A model generated the notes under the pieces. The model was not told where the DNA came from and searched no databases. It saw nothing but the letters and a program-made list of their open reading frames with translations. A program made the position numbers and the translations under genes. Below, piece by piece: positions 56,220 to 64,000 of a stretch of 64,000 nt of DNA (positions within the stretch are counted from its first letter, which is position 1; every line of letters starts with the position of its first letter). This DNA is from an uncultured Bacteroides sp. (GTDB lineage: Bacteria; Bacteroidota; Bacteroidia; Bacteroidales; Bacteroidaceae): the NCBI GenBank assembly GCA_949288585.1, contig CASEKR010000005.1, positions 1 to 64,000 on the forward strand, in the 5' to 3' direction.

Positions 56220-58532
56220 ATGAACAAACTATTGACTTGGGCAGCCTGCGCTTTCCTTGCAGGCTGCGCCACAACTCCCGCCCAACCGGTATTCGAAATG
56301 GAAGAGCCGGTGGACTACGTAAACACGCTGATGGGCACACAGTCCAAGTTCGCCCTCTCCACCGGAAACACCTATCCGGCCGTCGCCCTGCCCTGGGGCA
56401 TGAACTTCTGGACGCCCCAGACAGGAACCATGGGCGACGGATGGGCCTATACCTACGACGCCGACAAAATCCGTGGCTTCAAACAGACCCACCAGCCCAG
56501 CCCGTGGATTAACGACTACGGACAGTTCGCCCTCATGCCCGTGACCGGCAAAGCCGTGTTCGACCAGAACGAGCGCGCCAGCTGGTTCTCACACAAAGCC
56601 GAAGTGGCCAAGCCTTATTACTATAAGGTATATCTGGCCGACCACGACGTCACCACCGAACTGGCTCCAACGGAACGTGCCGCCGTATTCCGCTTTACGT
56701 TCCCGGAGAGCGAACAGTCATACGTGGTAATCGACGCCTTCGACAACGGTTCTTACATCAAAATCCTGCCTAACGTCAACATGATTGTGGGCTACACAAC
56801 CAAGAACAGCGGCGGCGTGCCCGACAATTTCAAGAACTACTTCGTCATGGAGTTCGACAAGCCTTTTGACTGGATGGCTACCGTGGCCAACGGACAGGCA
56901 GACAGCACCCGCCTCGAGGCAAAGGACAACCATGTGGGTGCGCTGGTGCGCTTTGCCACGAAACGGGGCGAAGCCGTCAACGTGCGGGTAGCATCTTCCT
57001 TCATCAGCAGGGAGCAGGCAGAACTGAACCTTCAAAAAGAAGTAGGCCAACGGACGCTGGAAGAGATTGCCACCGCCGGACGCCAGCGCTGGAACGACGT
57101 GCTGGGACGCATAGAAGTGGTAGACAGCGACGTTGACAAACTGCGCACGTTCTATTCCTGCCTCTACCGCTCGGTATTGTTCCCGCGCAGCTTCTACGAA
57201 CTGAACAACAAAAACGAGGTCGTGCATTACAGCCCCTACAACGGCAAGGTTCTGCCCGGATACATGTTTACCGACACAGGCTTCTGGGATACGTTCCGCT
57301 GCCTCTTCCCCTTCCTGAACCTGGTCTATCCGTCCATGAACGCCAAGATGCAGGAAGGCCTGGCCAACGCCTACAAGGAAAGCGGCTTCCTGCCCGAATG
57401 GGCCAGCCCGGGACACAGAGGATGCATGGTGGGCAACAACTCCGCTTCGGTGGTGGCCGACGCCTACCTGAAGGGGCTGCGCGGCTATGACATAGAGACG
57501 CTGTGGGAAGCTGTCGTGCACGGCGCCAACGCGGTGCATCCGCAGGTGTCGTCCACCGGACGCTTGGGCTACGAGGAGTACAACCGTCTGGGCTACGTGC
57601 CCTACGACACCGGCATCCGCGAAAACGCCGCCCGCACCCTGGAGTATGCCTACGACGACTGGTGCATCTACCAACTGGGCAAAGCCTTGGGAAAACCCGA
57701 GAGCGAGATTGCCGTCTACGCCCAGCGCGCCATGAATTACCGCAACCTGTACGACCCCGAACACAAGCTGATGCGCGGCAAGAACGCCGACGGCAACTTC
57801 CAGGCGCCCTTCAACCCGCTGAAGTGGGGCGACGCCTTCACCGAAGGCAACAGTTGGCACTACACCTGGTCGGTCTTCCACGACCCGCAGGGACTAATTG
57901 ACCTGATGGGAGGAGACGGCGAGTTCACCGCCATGCTCGACTCCGTGTTCGCCCTGCCGCCCGTCTTCGACGACAGCTACTACGGCGGCGTCATCCACGA
58001 AATCCGCGAGATGCAAATCATGAACACGGGCAACTACGCCCACGGCAACCAGCCCGTGCAGCACATGATTTACCTCTACAACTACGCCGGACAGCCCTGG
58101 AAGGCACAACAGCACATCCGCGAAACCATGGACAAGCTCTACACGCCTACGCCCGACGGCTATTGCGGAGACGAGGACAACGGCCAGACATCGGCCTGGT
58201 ATGTGTTCTCCGCCTTAGGCTTCTACCCCGTTTGCCCGGGCACGGACCAGTACGTGTTGGGCACGCCCTTCTTCAAGCACGCCACCCTCCACTTGGAGGA
58301 CGGGAAAGACGTGACCATCGACGCTCCCGCCAACAGCGACACGAATTTCTATATCCAGTCGCTGGAACTGAACGGCCAGCCGCTCGAGCGCAACTACCTG
58401 ACGCACGAAGAACTGACGGCAGGCGCTTCGCTGGAATTTGAAATGGCCGCCACGCCCAACACGCAGCGCGGCACCGCCAAGGAATGCGCCCCCTACTCTT
58501 TCTCCAACGAACAGAAGCAAACCGACAAATAA
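56220..58532 (+). CDS. GH92-family alpha-mannosidase-like enzyme with Gln at the acid position
   Basis: A 770-residue lipoprotein (lipobox FLAGC). It matches GH92 from end to end: VDYVNTLMGTQSKFALSTGNTYPAVALPWGMN at the N-terminus, FTDTGFWDTFRCLFPF in the middle, and GDEDNGQTSAWYVFSALGFYPV near the end, where Asp651 and Asp653 correspond to the catalytic base pair of this calcium-dependent inverting family. The usual general-acid motif GNEP is GNQP here (Gln611 in AHGNQPVQHMIYLYN). Work on a GH92 with Gln there linked the change to cleavage of mannose-1-phosphate diesters, so this may act on phosphomannan. It is the last gene of the operon, followed by a strong terminator. Confidence 0.93.
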   Translation: MNKLLTWAACAFLAGCATTPAQPVFEMEEPVDYVNTLMGTQSKFALSTGNTYPAVALPWGMNFWTPQTGTMGDGWAYTYDADKIRGFKQTHQPSPWINDYGQFALMPVTGKAVFDQNERASWFSHKAEVAKPYYYKVYLADHDVTTELAPTERAAVFRFTFPESEQSYVVIDAFDNGSYIKILPNVNMIVGYTTKNSGGVPDNFKNYFVMEFDKPFDWMATVANGQADSTRLEAKDNHVGALVRFATKRGEAVNVRVASSFISREQAELNLQKEVGQRTLEEIATAGRQRWNDVLGRIEVVDSDVDKLRTFYSCLYRSVLFPRSFYELNNKNEVVHYSPYNGKVLPGYMFTDTGFWDTFRCLFPFLNLVYPSMNAKMQEGLANAYKESGFLPEWASPGHRGCMVGNNSASVVADAYLKGLRGYDIETLWEAVVHGANAVHPQVSSTGRLGYEEYNRLGYVPYDTGIRENAARTLEYAYDDWCIYQLGKALGKPESEIAVYAQRAMNYRNLYDPEHKLMRGKNADGNFQAPFNPLKWGDAFTEGNSWHYTWSVFHDPQGLIDLMGGDGEFTAMLDSVFALPPVFDDSYYGGVIHEIREMQIMNTGNYAHGNQPVQHMIYLYNYAGQPWKAQQHIRETMDKLYTPTPDGYCGDEDNGQTSAWYVFSALGFYPVCPGTDQYVLGTPFFKHATLHLEDGKDVTIDAPANSDTNFYIQSLELNGQPLERNYLTHEELTAGASLEFEMAATPNTQRGTAKECAPYSFSNEQKQTDK

Positions 58533-58564
58533 GATACTACTGACGCGCTATTTAGGAGAATCCC

Positions 58565-58605
58565 GGAAGGCTGCCCCGTCCCAACAGGAGCAGCCTTCCT
58601 TTTTT
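58565..58605 (+). terminator. Rho-independent terminator of the GH127/GH76/GH92 operon
   Basis: GGAAGGCTGC pairs exactly with GCAGCCTTCC across a 15-base loop and is followed by six or more T. Confidence 0.92.
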
Positions 58606-58655
58606 ATGCTTTTTCCACATTCTAAAGAAAAAGTAACCCTATGAACCATTATGGA

Positions 58656-58687
58656 CTTGACTGGTAACGAGCCCCCGCCTATCTTTG
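58656..58687 (+). promoter_or_regulatory. Promoter of the fimbrillin/M64 operon
   Basis: TTG at 58657-58659 and TATCTTTG at 58680-58687 with a 20-base spacer; ATG follows 23 bases later. Confidence 0.6.
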
Positions 58688-58710
58688 CATTGATATTTAA
58701 CTCCAAGCTT

Positions 58711-59616
58711 ATGAAAACACTTGAAAAGACAGCATGGACGCTGTTGCTGGCCTGCGTAGCCACGGCCTGCTCGTCCGGAGGCGGCGAAGGCGGAGAAATG
58801 CCCGAGCCCACCAGAATCCCCATCAACCTGAACTGCGGCATCACGGCCACACGCGCCACAGACACGGGCTTTGAAAACGGAGACCGCATCGGCCTCTACG
58901 TAGTGAACTATGAAGGCACGACGCCCGGCCTCCTGCAAAGCAGCGGCAACCACGCAGACAATGCCGCCTTCACCTACAACGGCCAATGGACCCCGGACAC
59001 GCCCATCTACTGGCAGGACGAAACCACGCCTGCCGACTTCTACGTCTACTATCCTTACGACAACACAGCCCACGACCCCGCCGCCTGGCCCTTCGAGGTA
59101 GAAGCCGACCAGAGCACCGAGGCCGCCTACAAGGCCAGCGACTTCCTGTGGGGCAAGACCGCCAACGTGAAACCCACGGCCAACGCCGTAAACATCACCA
59201 TGCGCCACGTGCTTAGCTGCGCCGCCGTGAATGTAGCGGCCGGCAACGGGTTCACCGAAGAAGACCTGGCCGGAGCCGACATCCAAGTGCGGCTGAACGG
59301 CCTGGCCTGCCAAGCCAGCATCAACCTGAACGATGGCACAGTGAATGCCGGAAGCGGTTCCAACAGCATCTCCCTGCTGCGCGGCACAGGCAACAGTTTC
59401 AAAGCACTGGTAGTGCCGCAGACAGTCCCCGAAGCCGAGGACTTCCTCACCGTCACCATCGACGGCGAAGACTTCCACATGCCTAAAGGCTTCACCTTCG
59501 TCAGCGGCAAGCGACACACGTTCACCGTCACCGTCCGCAAGCTCAGCACGGGCATCAACATCGACATCAGCGGATGGGAAGACGACGGCACAGACAACGG
59601 AGGCGTAGCCCAGTAA
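58711..59616 (+). CDS. Fimbrillin-family lipoprotein
   Basis: A 301-residue lipoprotein (lipobox ATAC). It has the single-domain fimbrillin pattern: TATRATDTGFENGDRIGLYVVNYEGTTPG with Arg48, QWTPDTPIYWQDE, then ASDFLWGKTANV and MRHVLSCAAVNV, ending IDISGWEDDG. It resembles the next protein and the truncated one at the right edge. Such proteins are surface or fimbria-related subunits of unclear partner. An upstream open frame to 58651 gives a longer start that lacks a good signal peptide; ATG 58711 fits the promoter. It is followed by the repeat at 59640-59728. Confidence 0.85.
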   Translation: MKTLEKTAWTLLLACVATACSSGGGEGGEMPEPTRIPINLNCGITATRATDTGFENGDRIGLYVVNYEGTTPGLLQSSGNHADNAAFTYNGQWTPDTPIYWQDETTPADFYVYYPYDNTAHDPAAWPFEVEADQSTEAAYKASDFLWGKTANVKPTANAVNITMRHVLSCAAVNVAAGNGFTEEDLAGADIQVRLNGLACQASINLNDGTVNAGSGSNSISLLRGTGNSFKALVVPQTVPEAEDFLTVTIDGEDFHMPKGFTFVSGKRHTFTVTVRKLSTGINIDISGWEDDGTDNGGVAQ

Positions 59617-59639
59617 AACACGGCGCGCAACCTTGGCAG

Positions 59640-59728
59640 GGAATCATGTACCATGATTCCTGGAAAAGAGTACCATGATTCCCAGAATCATGTACCATGA
59701 TTCCCGGAAAAGAGTACCATGATTCCCC
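59640..59728. repeat. Two 44-base direct repeats built of GGAATCATG palindromes
   Basis: Units at 59641-59684 and 59685-59728 differ at two of 44 positions. Within each, GAATCATGTACCATGATTCC is near-palindromic and TACCATGATTCC occurs twice. It lies between two fimbrillin genes. Confidence 0.8.
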
Positions 59729-59809
59729 ACCCATCCCTCCGCATGGGCATGGAAAGCCCTGGGGGGAAAAGAACGATTACTTACCAACAAACTTAAAAAA
59801 CAATTCGCT

Positions 59810-60928
59810 ATGAGAATCCCTATCCTAAGAAACCTGGCCATCCTGTCGCTTCTGGCAACGGCAGGAGCCTGCACCGACGACACCTTCGGCACGTCCGGCT
59901 CGCACGACGATAGCGGACGCCCCATCCTCCTGTCGGGCGAAATAGACCAAGTGGCCACGACCCGCGTCAACGACAGCGGTTTCTGCGACGGCGACGAGAT
60001 AGGCGTCTACATCGTCGACTACCAAGGAAACACGCCGGGCACCCTGCAAAACAGCGGCAACCGGGGCACCAACGTGAAACACACGTACGACGAAGCCAAC
60101 AACCGTTGGAACTCCGCCTACGACGTCTACTGGAAAGACGAACACACGCCCATCGACGTCTACGGCTACTATCCCTTCTCCTCGCCCGAAGACGTGAACG
60201 CCTACGCCTTTGAGGTGCAGAAAGACCAGAGCACCGACGCCACGTCGGCCACCATGGGCGGCTATGAAGCCAGCGACTTCCTGTGGGGCAAGGCCGTCAA
60301 CGTCGCCCCCACCGACCGCGTCATCATGCTGCCCATGCGCCACCGCATGAGTTCCCCGCGCATCACCCTCGTCGAGGGCGAAGGCTTCGCCGAAGGCCAA
60401 TGGGCCGGTCTGGAGAAGCAAGTATTGATAAGGAATACGAAACGCAACGCCCTCATCAACCTGGCCGACGGCACCGTCACCGCCACGGGTGACGTGAGCA
60501 AGACGGGAACCATCCCCTACGTGAAGGACGACGCCTTCCGCGCCATCGTTGTTCCGCAGACCATCGCCGCCGGCACCGTGCTCTTCAGCATCACCGTGGA
60601 CGGCACGGCTTACAGCTTCAGCAAGGAAGAAGCTTTCACCTACGAGAGCGGACGCATGCACAACTTCTCCATCAAGGTAGACAAGAAGGCGGCCACGGGC
60701 GAATACACCTTCACCCTGGTAGGCGAAAGCATCACGGCGTGGGAGAACGACGACGTGTCGCACGACGCGACGATGAAGGAATACATCGTTATCGAATCCT
60801 CGGCCGGGCATCTGAAGGACTCCATCATGGCGGCGGGAAAAGACTACCGGGAATTACACCTTAAACTTGAAGGAAGTAAGATGCCTGCAAGGACAATTCG
60901 GCGGACGGGGAGGGGATTTCCCCAATAA
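59810..60928 (+). CDS. Fimbrillin-family lipoprotein, probably the broken N-terminal part of a larger protein
   Basis: A 372-residue lipoprotein (lipobox TAGAC) with a fimbrillin domain in residues about 45-310 (ATTRVNDSGFCDGDEIGVYIVDYQGNTPG, Arg52; SAYDVYWKDE; ASDFLWGKAVNV). After it comes the linker YIVIESSAGHLKDSIMAAGKDYRELHLKLEGS, which looks like the lead-in to an LRR region, but then the frame runs into KMPARTIRRTGRGFPQ and stops. The LRR-coding frame starts by overlapping this end in a different frame. I read the two as one gene broken by a frameshift or short deletion (or by an assembly error). Confidence 0.75.
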   Translation: MRIPILRNLAILSLLATAGACTDDTFGTSGSHDDSGRPILLSGEIDQVATTRVNDSGFCDGDEIGVYIVDYQGNTPGTLQNSGNRGTNVKHTYDEANNRWNSAYDVYWKDEHTPIDVYGYYPFSSPEDVNAYAFEVQKDQSTDATSATMGGYEASDFLWGKAVNVAPTDRVIMLPMRHRMSSPRITLVEGEGFAEGQWAGLEKQVLIRNTKRNALINLADGTVTATGDVSKTGTIPYVKDDAFRAIVVPQTIAAGTVLFSITVDGTAYSFSKEEAFTYESGRMHNFSIKVDKKAATGEYTFTLVGESITAWENDDVSHDATMKEYIVIESSAGHLKDSIMAAGKDYRELHLKLEGSKMPARTIRRTGRGFPQ

Positions 60929-63245
60929 CAGTTGGGAATATGAAGATGATATTATCCCGGAAAGTGCGCTGAATGAAAAGCGATCTCTTTTAAGAATCGT
61001 ACTCCCTGATAAATTAAAGAAGATTGGTGATTGCGCTTTCCGTAGTTGTGCGAATTTGACAGGAAGCATCAATATCCCGGAAGGAGTAACACACATTGGC
61101 GCCAGTGCATTCATGTGGTGCGGAAGCTTAACAGGAACATTATCCTTACCCAGCACATTGGAATATATTGGTGGCGGAGGAGCCGTTGACATAGGCGGTG
61201 CTTTCAATGGTTGCAATTTTACAGGTGAATTGAAGTTACCCAATAAACTAAGATACATAGGACATCAGGCTTTTCTTGGAAATATTGGCTTCTATGGCAA
61301 CTTAATATTGCCAGAGAAATGCGAATTTATAGGTGATGGAGCTTTCTCCGGATGCAAGAATTTAAGCGGAAACTTAACAATTCCGCAAGGCATCACTATG
61401 ATTTCACAAGGTTCTTTTGAAAATATGGGATTGAACGGCACACTGCAATTACATGACGGTATTACCGGCATCATGGATAATGCTTTTGCTGGCAGTCCGT
61501 TAAAAGGAGAATTAGTGTTGCCAAGGAATCTCGTGTCATTAGGCGAAGGAGTTTTCAACGGCTGCGACTTCTCAGGAGAATTAAAGCTTCCGGACGGATT
61601 GGTTTCTATCGGTGACAACGCCTTTGCATACAACTGGCGTTTGATGGGAGTACTTGAATTTCCGGAAGGCATTCAAAGCATCGGCGCAGGAGCTTTTGCT
61701 GAATGCCGCAGTATTGAAGGACTTGTATTCCCCGAGAGTTTGGAGAACATACGTTACGAAGCAACCTACGGAGATGTAGGCGGTGCTTTCTCCAACTGCT
61801 ACGGCATCGGCAGCATCGTCTGCAAGGGCACTATGCCTCCGTATGTTCAAATTGGTGCATTCAACGGTGTCGCCAAAGACAACTTCACCCTCGAAGTACC
61901 GGAATCGGCCATACAGCAATACCAGGCCTCGCCGGGATGGAGCGACTTCAAGCGCATCGCCGCCCATCGCGAATTGGTGTGCCGCCCCAACGTGGCAAAC
62001 GCCATCAACACGGAGTGTACACGCGACTTAGTGATTGACGCAGAGGGCGACTGGGTAGTGGAAAGCATCCCAGACTGGTGCAGCCTCTCGGCCAACGAAG
62101 GCAGCAAGAAGACGGAAGTGACGCTCACCATCCACGAAATGCCGCAAGGCTCGGCCACGCGCACCGGCGAAATCGTCTTCAAGCTGAAAGACCAGGACTA
62201 CCGCCACACGTGCAACGTCAGCCAATATAACTACCAGTACGGCGAGAACGAGGTCATCACCCTGCAAAAGGCTTCGCGCGGCAACAACGGCGGCATCAAC
62301 CTCGTCTTCCTGGGCGACGGCTACGATGCTAAGGACATCTCGGAAGGCAAGTACATGGAGAACATGAAGGAGCAGGTGGAAAACTTCTTCGGCATCGAGC
62401 CATACACCACCTACCGCGACTACTTCAACGTCTATACCGCCATCGCCGTATCGCCCGAAAGCGGCATCGGCACGGTGAACACCATCCGCTACGCCAAGTT
62501 CGAGACGACCTACACGGGCGGCGTGGGCTTGAAGTGCGACTACGATGCCGTCTTCCAGTACGCCTTGGATATGGGAACGACCGTGACCAAAGAGAATCTC
62601 AACCAGTCCCTTATCATCATGATACCCAACAGCACGGACTACGGCGGCATCTGCCAGATGTGGGAAGACGGCTCAGCCATCGCCTTCTGCCCCCTGAGCA
62701 CCTACGGCTATCCGCTGGATACGCGCGGCGTCATCCAACATGAAGCCGGCGGACACGGCTTCGGCAAGCTGGGCGACGAGTACATCTATCACAACGAGTT
62801 CATCGACTTCTGCACCTGCACCTGCTGCGGACACGTGGATGCCATCAACTGGGCCAAAGGTTTGGGCTGGTACGACAATCTCTCGCTCACCGGCAAGATG
62901 AACGAAGTGCCTTGGAGCCACCTCATCTTCGACCCGCAATACAGCGACTACGTAGACATCTTCGAGGGCGGCTACATGCACAACCGGGGCGTCTTCCGCT
63001 CGGAACAGAACAGTTGCATGAACAACGACATCCCGTATTACAGCGCCATCAGCCGCGAGAGCATCGTGAAGCGCATCAAGGCGTATGCCGGCGAAGAATA
63101 CTCGTTCGAAGAGTTCAAGGCCTACGACAAGGCGGACGCCGGAGTCATGACTCGAGGCTTGGACGCCGCACAGACGGAACGCAGCGTGCACGGTTTCCAG
63201 CTTCCACCGAAGATTCACAAAGGAAGCCCGCTGCAAAGTAAGTAA
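60867..63245 (+). CDS. LRR (BspA-like) / BACON / M64-type peptidase region, likely continuation of the preceding gene
   Basis: Up to 792 residues with no signal peptide and no ATG near the start (first possible start TTG 60867), although all its domains are typical of secreted proteins. Residues about 40-335 are BspA-type leucine-rich repeats (units such as IGDCAFRSCANLTGSINIPEGV). About 375-455 is a BACON-like domain (DWCSLSANEGSKKTEVTLTI). About 460-770 is an M64-type zinc metallopeptidase with HEAGGHGFGKLGDEY, His625, Glu626 and His630. The LRR part (about 60950-61780) is more AT-rich than the flanks. It overlaps the fimbrillin frame by 62 bases in another frame and is 22 bases ahead of the next fimbrillin. 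Confidence 0.8.
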   Translation: MKEVRCLQGQFGGRGGDFPNNSWEYEDDIIPESALNEKRSLLRIVLPDKLKKIGDCAFRSCANLTGSINIPEGVTHIGASAFMWCGSLTGTLSLPSTLEYIGGGGAVDIGGAFNGCNFTGELKLPNKLRYIGHQAFLGNIGFYGNLILPEKCEFIGDGAFSGCKNLSGNLTIPQGITMISQGSFENMGLNGTLQLHDGITGIMDNAFAGSPLKGELVLPRNLVSLGEGVFNGCDFSGELKLPDGLVSIGDNAFAYNWRLMGVLEFPEGIQSIGAGAFAECRSIEGLVFPESLENIRYEATYGDVGGAFSNCYGIGSIVCKGTMPPYVQIGAFNGVAKDNFTLEVPESAIQQYQASPGWSDFKRIAAHRELVCRPNVANAINTECTRDLVIDAEGDWVVESIPDWCSLSANEGSKKTEVTLTIHEMPQGSATRTGEIVFKLKDQDYRHTCNVSQYNYQYGENEVITLQKASRGNNGGINLVFLGDGYDAKDISEGKYMENMKEQVENFFGIEPYTTYRDYFNVYTAIAVSPESGIGTVNTIRYAKFETTYTGGVGLKCDYDAVFQYALDMGTTVTKENLNQSLIIMIPNSTDYGGICQMWEDGSAIAFCPLSTYGYPLDTRGVIQHEAGGHGFGKLGDEYIYHNEFIDFCTCTCCGHVDAINWAKGLGWYDNLSLTGKMNEVPWSHLIFDPQYSDYVDIFEGGYMHNRGVFRSEQNSCMNNDIPYYSAISRESIVKRIKAYAGEEYSFEEFKAYDKADAGVMTRGLDAAQTERSVHGFQLPPKIHKGSPLQSK

Positions 63246-63267
63246 CCAACATTAATAACAAGTCGAT

Positions 63268-64000
63268 ATGAAACTATATAATGTTTTATCAACGGGGGCA
63301 GCGGCCATGCTGCTGGCCCTCACCGCCTGCCAGGAAGAAGCCGCTCCGCTGGAAAACCGGACGGATCCGAACCTCATGACCTTCGAAGTGGCTTACCCCG
63401 GCCAACAGACCCGCGTGGCGGACAATGCCTTCGAGAGCGGCGACCGCGTGGGCCTCTTCCTCACGCAAGAAGACAAACCGCTGGAAGTGTCGGGCAACTA
63501 CGTCAACAACGCGACCCTGTCCTTCGACGGCGCGCAGTGGACACCCGAGAAACCCATCTACTGGGACGGAGGGACGTACAACATCTACGCCTACTATCCG
63601 CAGATGTCCCCCGTCACGTCCGTAGACAACCTGCCCTTCGGCGTGGCCTCTGACCAGCAAAGCGACGACGACTACGAACAGAGCGACTTCCTGTGGGCGT
63701 CCAGCCTCAACGCCACGGCGGGCAACGAGGCGGTCCGGCTCCAATTCAGCCACCGCATGAGCCGCTTGCTCATCCAGTTGGTCAAGGGCGAGGACTATGA
63801 AGGCGACCTGCCCGAAGATGCCGAGGTGTACATCCACAACACCGTGCCGCAGGCCACGATTGACCTGAGCGCGGGCGTAGTGACACGCGACCCCTACGCC
63901 ACCGCCGAAAGCATCCGCGCAAAGGGTCTGGGAAACCACCGTTATACGGCCATCATCGTTCCCCAACGCCTGGACAACCGCCAGCCGCTGGTGGAGGTCG
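63268..64000 (+). CDS. Fimbrillin-family lipoprotein, cut by the window end
   Basis: An open frame from the ATG at 63268 to the last base, 244 residues seen. Lipobox ALTAC, then QQTRVADNAFESGDRVGLFLT (Arg49), QWTPEKPIYWDGGTYNIYAYYP, SDFLWASSLNA and FSHRMSRLLIQLVKGEDYEGD, all as in the two fimbrillins upstream. It belongs to the same operon. Its C-terminus is outside the window, so a fused extra domain cannot be excluded. Confidence 0.85.
   Translation, partial: MKLYNVLSTGAAAMLLALTACQEEAAPLENRTDPNLMTFEVAYPGQQTRVADNAFESGDRVGLFLTQEDKPLEVSGNYVNNATLSFDGAQWTPEKPIYWDGGTYNIYAYYPQMSPVTSVDNLPFGVASDQQSDDDYEQSDFLWASSLNATAGNEAVRLQFSHRMSRLLIQLVKGEDYEGDLPEDAEVYIHNTVPQATIDLSAGVVTRDPYATAESIRAKGLGNHRYTAIIVPQRLDNRQPLVEV

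Overview
The window comes from a Bacteroidales chromosome, most likely Bacteroidaceae and fairly GC-rich for that family (judged by eye). The evidence is a SusC/SusD polysaccharide utilisation locus with a hybrid two-component regulator, type V (FimA/Mfa1-like) fimbrial genes, DUF2023, a six-domain S1 protein, promoters of the Bacteroides type (TAnnTTTG at -7) and many secreted lipoproteins. No rRNA, tRNA, CRISPR array, prophage or transposase was seen.

Layout. 1-5.7 kb: a DUF2023 gene, then a minus-strand pair of exported proteins, a WD40/OmpA-like protein and a TPR/caspase-like protein. 5.8-13.9 kb: mostly housekeeping genes, namely CCA-adding enzyme, a lipoprotein, an ECF sigma/anti-sigma/Spy-like operon, RNase Z, ribosomal protein S1 and a Fic enzyme. 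14.4-22.4 kb: menA, rmlA/rmlB, a YfcE-like phosphodiesterase, an exported TonB-C-domain protein and a PiT phosphate transporter. 22.6-34.5 kb: a nine-gene type V fimbria operon (DUF3575, DUF3868/OmpA, major subunit, FimB/Mfa2-like anchor and five accessory or tip lipoproteins). 34.7-36.4 kb: GNAT, a membrane protein and recR. 36.5-58.6 kb: a polysaccharide utilisation locus with HTCS regulator, DUF1735-type lipoprotein, SusD, SusC, IPT/NHL lipoprotein, DUF4965-type enzyme, GH43, and a divergent GH127-like/GH76/GH92 operon. 58.7-64 kb: a second surface-protein operon of fimbrillin-family lipoproteins and an LRR/BACON/M64-peptidase protein, running off the right edge.

How it fits together. The utilisation locus combines furanosidase-type enzymes (GH43, GH127-like) with alpha-mannan enzymes (GH76, GH92). 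The GH92 carries Gln where the general acid Glu is expected and the GH43 has a non-standard catalytic triad, so the substrate may be a phosphorylated or furanose-decorated mannan. The fimbria operon has a strong stem-loop between the major subunit and the minor-subunit genes, which could set subunit ratios. In the last operon a fimbrillin and the LRR/M64 open reading frame overlap in different frames and look like one secreted protein broken by a frameshift or a small deletion. Several intergenic regions carry short palindrome arrays, heptamer-type repeats and a REP/MITE-like element.
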